64,000 bases of DNA from Planctomycetaceae bacterium. GTDB lineage: Bacteria > Planctomycetota > Phycisphaerae > Tepidisphaerales > Tepidisphaeraceae. The notes beneath the pieces are model-generated. The model was not told the DNA's origin and made no database searches. It worked only from the letters and a program-made list of their open reading frames with translations. A program made the position numbers and the translations under genes. Within the stretch, counting starts at the first letter, position 1, and each line of letters starts with the position of its first letter. Positions 46,160 through 54,915 of this stretch are shown here, one piece after another. The stretch is from contig JAIYCY010000030.1 of assembly GCA_027487775.1 (NCBI GenBank), positions 124,001 through 188,000 of the forward strand. The letters are read 5' to 3'.

Positions 46160-47245
46160 GTGTTTACCCGGCGGCACATCGAGACGCTCGAAGGTCGGCG
46201 ACTTTTGTCGTCGACGATGCAGCCTGCGCGGTTGACGCCGGAGAGCGACGCAGGCTTCTCAAACTCTGACAACGTCACGGCGAGCCTGCATCCGATCGTG
46301 ACCGGGCAGGTGAGTTCATCGGCGGCGGTGGAGGTGTTGGTCAATGGGCAATCCGCCGGGATCACGACGAGCGACGCATCGGGCGCGTGGTTGTTTCCGC
46401 TGACGCCGGGCGAAGGTTCGTTTGTCGTGCGTTATCGGGAAGTTGCTGGCACGGTTTTTGGTGCATGGTCGCCTGAGTCGACGATTGTGGTTGATCGTAC
46501 TGCCCCGACGATGCTTGGCGGGGCGTTCTTTTTTCAAAACGCGCCCAACCTCGTGCGGATGACATTCTCCGAAGCGATCGGCCCATCGATCGCGCCGGCA
46601 AGCATCCGCGCGACCAACCTGACAACATCCGCCGAGATGGATAGATCGATGCTGAGCGTGTTCTTTAGCACGATCGGGAATGTGTTGGAGGTCGCGCCGA
46701 TCGGAGTGTCAGGTTTGCCGATCTTTGCTGACGGGAATTGGCGCGTTTGGCTGAGCGATCCGAGCATATCAGACGTCGCGGGGAATCCGATTGCAGGCGG
46801 CACGCATGTCGATTTCTTTGTGCTGACCGGTGACATCAATCGCGACCGCCGGGTCGATCAGATTGATTTTGCGATCTTGTCAAGCTACTTCGGATCGCTT
46901 GTTCCCGGGCCGACGTTTGGGGATTTGAATTACGACAGCTTTGTCGATCTGGATGATGTCTTTCTGCTGACGCGGAACTACGGACAGACGATGCCGGTCC
47001 CGCGCGGCATCTTGCCATGGGCTGCACGTGAGACGCCGGTGCGTTCCGTTTCGCCCGCGGTTCGCGAGGAGCGTTCGATCACGTCGATTCTGAAATCGAA
47101 TGATGGCGTGATCGCTGCGTCGCGGTCGGCGCGATTCGACTCTCAGCCGGGCCGTGTTGCTGAATCAGCGTCGGCGGTCACGGTTTTGCCCCCAGGGCGT
47201 CGATCGAGCGTACAAAGACTCGGCTCGATCCCGACGCGGGCGTGA
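46160..47245 (+). CDS. Surface protein with LEPR-XLL-type signal, Ig-like region and dockerin
   Basis: This 361-residue protein starts at GTG 46160 with RRHIETLEGRRLLSS, the export motif seen in three other genes of this window. Residues ~45-110 form a Bacterial-Ig-like fold (VNGQSAGITTSDASGAWLF). Residues ~220-275 are a type I dockerin: GDINRDRRVDQIDFAILSSY and GDLNYDSFVDLDDVFLLT, two calcium-binding loops. Dockerins bind cohesins, suggesting complex assembly on the surface, but planctomycete dockerins are often anchors of unknown partner. The C terminus is Arg/Ser-rich and overlaps the convergent gene by 68 bp. Confidence 0.8.
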   Translation: MFTRRHIETLEGRRLLSSTMQPARLTPESDAGFSNSDNVTASLHPIVTGQVSSSAAVEVLVNGQSAGITTSDASGAWLFPLTPGEGSFVVRYREVAGTVFGAWSPESTIVVDRTAPTMLGGAFFFQNAPNLVRMTFSEAIGPSIAPASIRATNLTTSAEMDRSMLSVFFSTIGNVLEVAPIGVSGLPIFADGNWRVWLSDPSISDVAGNPIAGGTHVDFFVLTGDINRDRRVDQIDFAILSSYFGSLVPGPTFGDLNYDSFVDLDDVFLLTRNYGQTMPVPRGILPWAARETPVRSVSPAVREERSITSILKSNDGVIAASRSARFDSQPGRVAESASAVTVLPPGRRSSVQRLGSIPTRA

Positions 47246-49004
47246 GCAGGCTCAACCCGCTACCACCGAACTCTGCGACATAGATGCGTCCGGTCGCCGT
47301 ATCGATGGCGAGATCGAGCGGGTCGACGAATCCTCTGAATCCTTCGATGCCGACGATCATGTCAACGACCTCGCCGCTCGTATCGACGCGAAGTGCGACG
47401 AGATCATCTCCGCCGCTGTATCGTGCGACGAGGATCGCACCTTCGAGCGCTCCGCCGAACGCTGGCGTTGTGTTTGCGGCGTCGCTGCGGAATTCGATCA
47501 GTCCGTTTGGGCTCACGTTCTTTCCGAAGCTGAGAACGGGCATTTTGTAGGTCGGCTCGGCGGTGGTGAAGTCTGGATATCCGGGAATGCCATAGGGATC
47601 GAAGCCGGGCGAAGGATTTCCCGCGTGCGCGATGAACTCGCTGCGAAGCGGATTGGGATGGCCGTGATACGAACCGGGCGTGACATGGATGAGTGTGTCG
47701 TCGGTGGTGTAATCCAGATCGCGGACGACCGGCAACGCGGGCAGGCCGTTTGAAGCGGGTCGCGCGGGCAGGTTGCCGCCCGGCGCGGTTCCGTTGACCG
47801 CCGAGTACAGTCGTCCCGAGCGATGCCAGAGCAGGTCGAATGCGCTGCGCACGCCTGTTGCATGGATGGTCAGCGGCGCATCGCGTGCGGCCGGATCGTA
47901 AAGCGATGCATCGCGAGTCGGGTCCGTCGGATCAAGAGGCTCTGTGCGCACGTCGATCGGAAGTGTTGCGGGCAGCTTCGTCGGATCGAGCCTCAAAACC
48001 GCCGCTGTCAGAAGACGCTCCGGGCGCATGCCCCATTTGGCATCGGGCCCGCCGATGGATGTGTGCGAACCCTGATTGAAGTAGAGCGCGCCATCTGGGC
48101 CAAAGACAGGTTGAAAATTTAGGTGATCCTTAAACGCGCGTGGAAGTCCAACGACGATGTCTTTGGCGATGTCCAGATCGTCGCCTGTGAGGGTGGAGAT
48201 CACGCCGGTCCAATCGTCGGCTCCCTTAATTTCGCCGCGCTCAAACGGCTTCATTTGTCCGTGGCTGACCCAAAGTGTGGGAGCGTCACCGGGCGATGTC
48301 GGATCGAACGCGATGCCCATGATCATGCGTGGGCCCTGGTGCAGATCGATGATCGCACGACTCACTTTTGTGTTGGTCGGCTTGCCGTCGGCGTCGAGAT
48401 CAAAGCGAAAGATGCGGCCGTCAAACGTGGCGGCGTAGAGCCTGCGATCCGGGCCGAATGCGACGCAGGTGAAGACGGCATCGGGGATCGCATCAAAGGC
48501 CGTTCGTTCGAATCGAACATCAAGCGGGATCGACTGGACGTTTGCCGCGATCTTGAAGGTGCTGGTCCAGGGCCTGAAGGGTGTGCCCGAGAGGTCCAGA
48601 AGATTCTCGTTGACTTCGAATTTGTAGGAGCGACCTGCTTCGAGGGGGTCGGCGGGCGTGAAGACGATGGCGTCGCTTGCGCCGCTGGTATTGAGTCGAC
48701 CCGGGACGAGCGAGCCGTCGTCGCGTGTGAGTAGGACGGACTGTTGGTTCAGCGTCGTCGGATCGATGCCCGCGACGACCGTGCGTGAAGGGAAGCGAAT
48801 GTCCGCAGCGACCGCGGTGTCAGGCAGGGCGTAGAGATCGCCATTGGCGGGCCTGACGCGGACGACGCGTGGGCCGGCTTCGCGCATGGATGCGAAGGCT
48901 GCCTGCTCGCGCGAGCTGAAGACGTGCGACACGCCGACCATGCCACACGCCGCCCCGATCAGGGCCAGCGACACCCACACGCCACGTTTGATCTCTGGAT
49001 GCAT
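47178..49004 (-). CDS. Membrane-anchored beta-propeller protein, glucose/sorbosone dehydrogenase-like
   Basis: This 608-residue protein has an N-terminal anchor (VWVSLALIGAACGMVGVSHV). Residues ~45-160 form a Big_5-type Ig domain (VVRVRPANGD, IVFTPADPLEAGRSYKFEV). Residues ~175-600 are a six-bladed propeller of the GSDH type: VAFGPDRRLYAATFDGRIFRF, MGIAFDPTSPGDAPTLWVSH, LNFQPVFGPDGALYFNQGSH and DPLDLAIDTATGRIYVAEFG. These enzymes use PQQ, but the cofactor ligands cannot be confirmed by eye. The gene runs convergently into the dockerin gene with 68 bp shared. Confidence 0.72.
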   Translation of the reverse strand: MHPEIKRGVWVSLALIGAACGMVGVSHVFSSREQAAFASMREAGPRVVRVRPANGDLYALPDTAVAADIRFPSRTVVAGIDPTTLNQQSVLLTRDDGSLVPGRLNTSGASDAIVFTPADPLEAGRSYKFEVNENLLDLSGTPFRPWTSTFKIAANVQSIPLDVRFERTAFDAIPDAVFTCVAFGPDRRLYAATFDGRIFRFDLDADGKPTNTKVSRAIIDLHQGPRMIMGIAFDPTSPGDAPTLWVSHGQMKPFERGEIKGADDWTGVISTLTGDDLDIAKDIVVGLPRAFKDHLNFQPVFGPDGALYFNQGSHTSIGGPDAKWGMRPERLLTAAVLRLDPTKLPATLPIDVRTEPLDPTDPTRDASLYDPAARDAPLTIHATGVRSAFDLLWHRSGRLYSAVNGTAPGGNLPARPASNGLPALPVVRDLDYTTDDTLIHVTPGSYHGHPNPLRSEFIAHAGNPSPGFDPYGIPGYPDFTTAEPTYKMPVLSFGKNVSPNGLIEFRSDAANTTPAFGGALEGAILVARYSGGDDLVALRVDTSGEVVDMIVGIEGFRGFVDPLDLAIDTATGRIYVAEFGGSGLSLLTPASGSSRVFVRSIDALGAKP

Positions 49005-49109
49005 CCGAACCGACTCCGAAAATGACTTTGCTGCCTGAGACGAAAGTTTAGACCGACAACAAGGGTATCGGACATTCGGGCCCCTGAGTTGAACGGAATC
49101 GCAGGGGGC

Positions 49110-49808
49110 TCATCGTTTGAGATGGCGTCCGCCGTCGAGGCGAATGATCTCGCCGTTCGCGTAAGTGCCGTGGAGTGCGAGAAACTCGACGCATCTGGCA
49201 ACGTCCATGGGCGAGCCCGGTCGGCCTAATGGAACGGACTTGAGATATCTCTGCTTTTCGACGTCGCTCATATCAGCAGGCCAGTCGACGACGCCCGGCG
49301 CGATCCCGCAAACGCGTGTGCGCGGGGCTAGCTCAAGTGCCAGCCCGCGTGTTGCGCTCCACAATGCCGATTTGCTCGCACAGTAATTCTTCCATCCACG
49401 CCGCGGTCGCTCGGCCAGGACGTCCAGCATGTTCACCACCAGCGAATCGTCTGCGAACGTCGATCGCATCGACTCCACGAGTGCAAGCGGCGCATGAAAG
49501 TTGACCTGCATCTGAAGCTGCGCCCGCGGATCCGCATCGGGCAGATAAAGACTTGCGTTGTTGACGAGAAGATCGAGTCGATCGAATCTGCTGCAGAAAC
49601 TGTCGCGCAGACGCTCAACGGCTCCCGGATCGGCAAAATCGATGGGTCCGATCGGAATCAAGCGATCGTTGAGTGTTGCATCGGAACAGGGTTCAACCGG
49701 CGAGCGATGAAACGTGACCGCCACGCGATAACCGAGACGCGCCGCGTGCTCCGCGACCGCGCGGCCCACGCGCTTCGCTCCGCCCGTGACCAGTGCGACT
49801 CGCTCCAT
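49110..49808 (-). CDS. Pteridine-reductase-like SDR (FolM/PTR1 type)
   Basis: This 232-residue SDR has TGGAKRVGRAVAEH at the N terminus; the Lys-Arg after the Gly loop is typical of pteridine reductases and FolM (dihydromonapterin reductase). It also has NNASLY, a YCASKSA YxxxK motif (WKNYCASKSALW) and a C-terminal NGEIIRLDGGRHL. The catalytic Ser position reads VVNMLDVLAERP, so Asp may replace Ser as in PTR1. An NADPH-dependent reduction of dihydropterins or folate is likely. It is divergent from the PadR gene. Confidence 0.82.
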   Translation of the reverse strand: MERVALVTGGAKRVGRAVAEHAARLGYRVAVTFHRSPVEPCSDATLNDRLIPIGPIDFADPGAVERLRDSFCSRFDRLDLLVNNASLYLPDADPRAQLQMQVNFHAPLALVESMRSTFADDSLVVNMLDVLAERPRRGWKNYCASKSALWSATRGLALELAPRTRVCGIAPGVVDWPADMSDVEKQRYLKSVPLGRPGSPMDVARCVEFLALHGTYANGEIIRLDGGRHLKR

Positions 49809-49888
49809 GCCGACATTCTAAACACGACGCAGTCCCGCATCCATATTCGCCACATTTCGCCTTGAACGGGCGTCTTGATGAATCACCC

Positions 49889-49920
49889 TTGACGAAATAG
49901 TATGTGAGCCATAGTATGTG
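49889..49920 (+). promoter_or_regulatory. Promoter with tandem direct repeat in front of padR
   Basis: TTGACG (49889-49894) and TAGTAT (49912-49917) are 17 bp apart. The 10-mer ATAGTATGTG occurs twice, at 49897-49906 and 49911-49920, with 14-bp periodicity, the second covering the -10. A regulator bound there would block RNA polymerase, so PadR autorepression is plausible. It also sets the padR start downstream of 49924. Confidence 0.65.
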
Positions 49921-49939
49921 TCGAACAGGAGATGACAGG

Positions 49940-50281
49940 ATGCGAATCGAGCGAGAACTGATGCGTGGTGCGGGTCCGCTGGCGGTGATGCAGCTCTTGG
50001 CGGCGGGGGAACGGTATGGGTATGAGCTGGTGCAGCGGCTCGACGCCGACAGCGGCGGGGTGCTGGCGATGGGGCAGAGCACGCTCTATCCGATGCTTTA
50101 CAATCTGGAAGCCAAGGGCCTGATCACTTCGCGCAACCTCGAAACATCGAGCGGCCGGGTGCGAAAGTATTACCGCCTCACCAAGGCGGGCCAAAAGCAA
50201 CTCGCCGAAGATCGGGCCAAGTGGGGCCAGCTTGTCGAAGCCATGCACAAGCTGGGCGTGACGCGATTGGCAGGCGTTTGA
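49940..50281 (+). CDS. PadR-family transcriptional regulator
   Basis: This 113-residue winged-helix protein begins RIERELMRGAGPLAVMQLL, with YGYELVQRLDADSGG, the PadR core GQSTLYPMLYNLEAKGLITS and RKYYRLTKAGQKQL in the wing. ATG 49940 follows AGGAGATGACAGG. The longer frame from 49904 would start at the promoter -10. Such small PadR proteins often control the membrane protein encoded next, here 46 bp downstream with a HAAS-like domain. The effector is unknown. Confidence 0.93.
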   Translation: MRIERELMRGAGPLAVMQLLAAGERYGYELVQRLDADSGGVLAMGQSTLYPMLYNLEAKGLITSRNLETSSGRVRKYYRLTKAGQKQLAEDRAKWGQLVEAMHKLGVTRLAGV

Positions 50282-50327
50282 GTGGGTGTCGTGCTTTTGA
50301 GGTGTCGGGGCATTTTTAGAGGCGAAC

Positions 50328-52373
50328 ATGGCACAAGAGCGATCGATCCAGCAAACCAGCGGAGCGGAGACCCAACGCGCGAACGACGCAAGGCGTGATC
50401 GTGAGGCGATCGCAGCCAGCGGACTTCCGGATGAGCTTAAGTCGCTCATCACCGATGTGGTGAAGCGTACGCGACTTCGCAGGCGCGAGCGGCTGAGTGT
50501 CGCGCAGGAGCTGATCGGGCACTTCGAAGATGCGACCGACGCCGGCGTGTCGCCTGATCGTGCGAAGAAATCCTTCGGCGACCCTAAACTGGCCGCCCGG
50601 TTGATTCGTCGGGCAAAGCTTAGGCAGCGAGGGATGCTGTATCGCGTGATGGTCGTCGCGCGGTCGCTCGCGCTGGTGCTGCTTGTGATCTACCTGATCG
50701 CCGCGATTCGATACTTCACGGGCAAGCCGACGATCCGCACGGATTATCTCGCGCTGATGAATCAGCGCATCACCGCCACGCCCGAAAGCGAACGCGCCTG
50801 GCCGATCTATCGGAATGCGCTGCTCAAGGTCACGCCCGCGCTCCGATCAGACACAGCCAACGGGTCGGATCCTGCGAATGGGTTCATCCTGGGATTGGAT
50901 TCTAATCTGCTGGCCGATCTGAGCGATGGCGTGCCCGCGTCGCGGGGGCAGCCGGCCTCGCCTGCCTGGCCTGCGGTTCGGAAATGGGTTGAGATGAATC
51001 GCGAGACGATCAACGAGTTTGCCGGCGGGGCGAGCAAGCCCGGCTTGGGTTTTGTGATCGGGCAGGGCGGCTCATTCGATGACCCGGAGATGTTCGGCTT
51101 CGATCCGAAATCCCCACGCAGCAAGGCGGACCGACCGCTTTGGGAGCAGGTGCTTCCGCAATTGACCTGGCTGCGTGGGATCGCACACGTGCTGCGTGCC
51201 GACGCGCTGGTGGCGCTTGAGGATGGGGACGCCGCCCGCGTTGTCGTTCGCATCGAGCAGATGGTGCAACTGGCCCGGCAAGTGCGAGAGGGTGGATTCC
51301 TGGTCAATGATCTGGTCGGCATCGGCATCTACTCGCTGGCGATTGATTTGGTTGATCAGTCGCTCGATCCGGCGCGCTTGAAGGCGTTTAGCGAAAGTGA
51401 ACTCGCGCGGATCGCGCATGCGATTGCCGGGCCGCAGCAGGCGTCTGATCTTGTGAATCTTGAGGGCGAACGTGACCTGTTCATGGACATGGTTCAACGC
51501 TCGTTTACGGACGATGGTGAGGGCGATGGTCGACTGACGCCGGCGGCCTGGGATGAGTTGTCGCGGATCCGCGGGACCATGTCGTCTGCGATGGGCGAAT
51601 CCGATCCGTGGGCGTTGAACGTGCTCAAGCGTGCAGCTGGTCCAATCGCGATGTTGGCCTCCCCGACGCGGCGGCAGGTGGTGTCATTTTATGACCGGTA
51701 TCAGCAGGCGTGGAAGGCGAGCATGATGTCGCCTCTGCGCGAGGGCGCCGGCGCGAGTTTGCTACGTGAATTCAAGGCAGAGCGGCGCGATCCGATTCAT
51801 TCCACGCGATATGCGTTGATCTACGCGATCTCGCCAAGCTTCGGGCGACTGCAGGTTGCGCCTGAGCGAGCGATCGCGCAGCGGGACGCGCTGCACGTGG
51901 TGATCGCGGCGGAGCTTGATCGGCGTCGCCATGGCGATTGGCCGGCGACGTTGGAGGTGCTCGTGCCGGGGTTGCTGCCGAGGGTTCCGGTCGATCCGTG
52001 GACGGGCGGACCGATGGCGTATCGGGTGGGTGAGGCGGGACCTGTCGTGTACAGCGTCGGGCCTGACTTGGATGACGATCAGGGCAGGCGGCCCGTGAAT
52101 GCGGATTCGACGTCGCACTTGCGCCACGAGCAGTTGGTGATGATCGATCATCCCCAGATTGACCCGGTACCGACTGCGGGGGCGATCGACGCGAGCGGAT
52201 CGACTTCGCGTGAGCCGGGGCCGAAGCCTGATGCCGATTGGGTGTTGTTTCCTGCGATCCGGCATGCTCCGGAACTGACCGTGAGAGAGGACGCTTACTG
52301 GCAGCGTGTGATGCGGATCGAGAATCGTACGGCGTCAACGGAACTCGGCCCGGGTGGAGTCGATGCCGAGTGA
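50328..52373 (+). CDS. HAAS-domain membrane protein, partner of PadR
   Basis: This 681-residue protein has a helical domain at ~60-100 (RLSVAQELIGHFEDATDAGV, then AKKSFGDPKLAARLIRRAK) typical of HAAS proteins, which sit next to PadR genes. A single span follows (~105-130: VVARSLALVLLVIYLIAAI), then a large extracytoplasmic domain of helices and loops. Near the C terminus PWTGGPMAYRVGEAGPVVYS resembles the end of pseudopilin-like and planctomycete DUF proteins. Function is unknown; sensing of envelope state and signalling to PadR is an inference. Confidence 0.75.
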   Translation: MAQERSIQQTSGAETQRANDARRDREAIAASGLPDELKSLITDVVKRTRLRRRERLSVAQELIGHFEDATDAGVSPDRAKKSFGDPKLAARLIRRAKLRQRGMLYRVMVVARSLALVLLVIYLIAAIRYFTGKPTIRTDYLALMNQRITATPESERAWPIYRNALLKVTPALRSDTANGSDPANGFILGLDSNLLADLSDGVPASRGQPASPAWPAVRKWVEMNRETINEFAGGASKPGLGFVIGQGGSFDDPEMFGFDPKSPRSKADRPLWEQVLPQLTWLRGIAHVLRADALVALEDGDAARVVVRIEQMVQLARQVREGGFLVNDLVGIGIYSLAIDLVDQSLDPARLKAFSESELARIAHAIAGPQQASDLVNLEGERDLFMDMVQRSFTDDGEGDGRLTPAAWDELSRIRGTMSSAMGESDPWALNVLKRAAGPIAMLASPTRRQVVSFYDRYQQAWKASMMSPLREGAGASLLREFKAERRDPIHSTRYALIYAISPSFGRLQVAPERAIAQRDALHVVIAAELDRRRHGDWPATLEVLVPGLLPRVPVDPWTGGPMAYRVGEAGPVVYSVGPDLDDDQGRRPVNADSTSHLRHEQLVMIDHPQIDPVPTAGAIDASGSTSREPGPKPDADWVLFPAIRHAPELTVREDAYWQRVMRIENRTASTELGPGGVDAE

Positions 52374-52441
52374 ATCGCGTCATGCGAAGTGGTCGTGCTC
52401 GCTGACGTCGAAGATCGAAGAACCTAAAGGCATGCGACAAC

Positions 52442-53425
52442 ATGGAAGTTGAGCAAATCCCCTTGCACGGCGAGAGTATGCGGATGGCGATTGTTGCACG
52501 GATTCAGAACTCGATGATCAGGCGTGACGTGAACGGCGATCCGATCGACTGTCACGACGGATGTCTTCGCTTTTTTGCGGGTCGGTTTTATCTGTATGGC
52601 AGCAGGTACGAAGCGACCGACGGATTCAATTTCGGCAATCGGTATGTCGTTTACAGCAGTACGGACCTTGTGCGATGGACGCCGCACGGGTTGCTTCTCG
52701 AGCACGCGCCGCCGGGCGTGTATTACAGGCCTTATGTGATCTACAACGCGCGGACTCGAAAGTACGTGCTTTGGTACAACTGGTATCCGAAGTTGTGGGA
52801 GGGTCAGTTCGCGTCGGCGGTCTCGGATTCGCCATGCGGTCCGTTTGAAGTGTTGCACGAGAAGATCCAACTGCGAGGCGAGGCGCCGGGGGATCACAAC
52901 CTGTTTGTTGATGATGATGGAACCGGCTATGTCGTCTACACCGACATCAAAGGGCTCGGTCAGGATCGGCACGCGATGAGTGTCGAACGACTCGCCGCCG
53001 ACTATCTGACGTCGACGTGCGAAGGATCGGACGCGATCGATCATCGCGTCGAAGCGCCTGCGATGTTCAAACGCAACGGACTGTATTACGTCGTATTCGG
53101 TCAGACGTGCTGCTTTTGTCCGGAGGGTGCTGACGCGCGGGTCTTTGTGAGCGAGCATCCGCTCGGTCCGTACCGACGCGTCGGCGACATCAATCGTGAC
53201 GAGACGGGCAAGATCATCATCCCCGGGCAACAGACGGACATCGCGATCGTTCCGACCACGAACGGCGACGCGTATCTGTGGATGGCGGATCTCTGGGGAT
53301 CGCGTGCGGACGGCGTGAAGGGGCATGATTTACAGTATTGGTCCGCGCCGTTGGAGTTTGAGGCGGACGGTTCGATTCGCCGGCTTCGGCGGGCGGATGC
53401 GTTCGACTTGCATTTGTCCGCGTAA
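52442..53425 (+). CDS. GH43-family glycoside hydrolase, no signal peptide
   Basis: This 327-residue five-bladed propeller has the GH43 pattern: first-blade Asp region VNGDPIDCHDGCLRF, FYLYGSRYEATDG, SSTDLVRWTPHG, a middle Asp in DHNLFVDDDGTGYVVYTD and the general acid Glu in VEAPAMFKRNGLYYVVFGQT. GH43 enzymes act on arabinan, xylan or galactan; this variant resembles the galactan-active branch. ATG 52442 is the first start; later in-frame ATGs would remove only non-conserved residues. No export signal is seen, so it acts on imported oligosaccharides or uses another route. Confidence 0.82.
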   Translation: MEVEQIPLHGESMRMAIVARIQNSMIRRDVNGDPIDCHDGCLRFFAGRFYLYGSRYEATDGFNFGNRYVVYSSTDLVRWTPHGLLLEHAPPGVYYRPYVIYNARTRKYVLWYNWYPKLWEGQFASAVSDSPCGPFEVLHEKIQLRGEAPGDHNLFVDDDGTGYVVYTDIKGLGQDRHAMSVERLAADYLTSTCEGSDAIDHRVEAPAMFKRNGLYYVVFGQTCCFCPEGADARVFVSEHPLGPYRRVGDINRDETGKIIIPGQQTDIAIVPTTNGDAYLWMADLWGSRADGVKGHDLQYWSAPLEFEADGSIRRLRRADAFDLHLSA

Positions 53426-53611
53426 GAGCGGTGTGCAGAAGCGCGAGCTCGAGACACGGCTACGACAAATCACCGACCTCACATCGCCGCCTTGAGTCTG
53501 TATCGGACGCGTTGGACTCGGTATCGACGCGTTTGGGGCGCATGATGCGAGATTGATGGAACGACCTAGATGTTATCTTGATCGTGCACAGCGCCGCGCG
53601 CATAGGAAGCC

Positions 53612-54301
53612 TTAGGCGCACATGCGTAGAAGATTGCGGGCCTGGCCGGGGAGGGTAGCGGCGGCGCGGGTGACGGCGAGGCGGACGAAGGGGAGGTCTG
53701 CGGGGTCGGAATCGAGATGGGCTGGGACTGTTGCGTTCACTTGTGCGTTCACTTCTGAGTTCACTTGTGCGTGGGCTTGTGCGTTGACTTGTGCGTGGGT
53801 TTGCGTGTGGTCGATGAGCCAACGCGCGGCGGCCTCGATGCGGAGGATGCGTGCGCATCGGACGTCGCGCGAGAGGTGATAGAGGACGGTGGCAGTGGTG
53901 GGGAGGTCGCCGGGCATGCGAAGGGGCGCGTCGAGAACGAAAGCGCCGTCGGGTCTTTGGAGGCGAGAGAGTGCGTCGATGGCACGGGCGAGTTGTGCGC
54001 TGGCGGACGGTTCATCGAGCAGGGCGCGGATCGCCATGGCAGTGAGGGCGGCGTCGCCGAACGAGCCGTCGGGCCTTTGGTGGGCGAGCAGTGTTTTCAA
54101 AAGTGAGCGATAGACGGCAAAGAGCGTCTGATCGAGTTCCTGCAGGCGAAGCACCGAAAGCGACGCCGCCAGCACCGGATCGGCATCCGCGCGCTTGACC
54201 AGGCTCGGCACCACGTCGGATCGATACCGCACCAACTCAGCTACAAGTTGCTTCGTGCGGCCGTCACCGAATAAGCCGCTAATCTGCTTCTGACCGGTCA
54301 T
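53612..54301 (-). CDS. Terpenoid-cyclase/prenyltransferase-like alpha-toroid protein
   Basis: This 229-residue protein has two short copies of the repeat that builds alpha/alpha toroids: LLAHQRPDGSFGDAALTAMA and LSRLQRPDGAFVLDAPLRMP, as in terpenoid cyclases and prenyltransferase beta subunits. The size is that of half a toroid, and the cyclase DxDD motif is absent. A HAQVNAQ repeat lies near residue ~165-190 (repeated DNA at ~53730-53806). ATG 54301 has AGGAG upstream and lies after the promoter repeat; the frame from 54358 would overlap it. Function is unknown. Confidence 0.6.
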   Translation of the reverse strand: MTGQKQISGLFGDGRTKQLVAELVRYRSDVVPSLVKRADADPVLAASLSVLRLQELDQTLFAVYRSLLKTLLAHQRPDGSFGDAALTAMAIRALLDEPSASAQLARAIDALSRLQRPDGAFVLDAPLRMPGDLPTTATVLYHLSRDVRCARILRIEAAARWLIDHTQTHAQVNAQAHAQVNSEVNAQVNATVPAHLDSDPADLPFVRLAVTRAAATLPGQARNLLRMCA

Positions 54302-54337
54302 GTCGTGCTCCTTTGAAAAAGGTCTTGGATGAGCAAT

Positions 54338-54365
54338 ACAATACCAAACAAATACCAAACGTCAA
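54338..54365 (-). promoter_or_regulatory. Promoter-like site with tandem direct repeat
   Basis: On the minus strand TTGACG (54365-54360) and TATTGT (54343-54338) are 16 bp apart. GTTTGGTATT occurs at 54360-54351 and 54349-54340, 11 bp apart. The second repeat covers the -10. The layout parallels the padR promoter with a different sequence, and suggests control by a regulator binding side-by-side half-sites, one helical turn apart. Confidence 0.55.
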
Positions 54366-54915
54366 GTGGGAATGTTTGGGCTTTGGAAGGACTTTCGGTC
54401 GGGGGGACATCTTGTTGTTTTTCCCTAAAAATACGATAGCAATCGGTTGATGTGAGTGGCAGTAGGGGTGACCTTGTGTGTCCTTTCGTTTGGATTTTAG
54501 ATCGATTGGGGATTGGGGCATGCGATTGGCGATTCGGAAGGCGGCGTCAGGCGGCGTGGCGTGTGCAGCGGGATGGCGTGTGCAGCGGCGTGCGAAAATG
54601 GGGTCATGGGCGGCGTGTGCCCCGTATCCGATCGCGGCGCTGAGCGGGCGGGGCGTTGGATGAGTGGATGCAGCATTTGCATCGGAGGCGCTGCGCGGTT
54701 GGGGACGTAATCGCGCAGCGCGGGTGTAGGGGTGAGGGTGGAGGTATTGGGGTGGGATCAGCAACATATCGAGATGGGCAATGTGTCGCACCCCGCAACC
54801 GATCGTGCCTTCGGAGCGTGGCGTGGGTACGATGAACCGTTCGGAACGATGTCGGGCAGGCGCGGGCGGTTTGGTAGTTGGAAGTTCGCGTCGAATCAAA
54901 AAGGAGTTTGGACCG
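54366..54915. other. Gene-poor gap with palindromic element
   Basis: No gene is convincing in this 550-bp stretch. It holds an AT-rich patch near 54414-54440 (possible promoter), two copies of GGCGTGTGCAGCGG near 54556-54590, and the 34-nt palindromic element at 54688-54721. Frames from 54781 and 54832 run into resB in the same frame but lack a ribosome-binding site. Confidence 0.5.
54688..54721. repeat. 34-nt palindromic element, copy 2
   Basis: Arms GCGCTGCGCG (54688-54697) and CGCGCAGCGC (54712-54721) are identical to copy 1 at 23584-23617. The loop GTTGGGGACGTAAT keeps 10 of 14 bases. It lies ~195 bp before the resB start. Confidence 0.75.
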
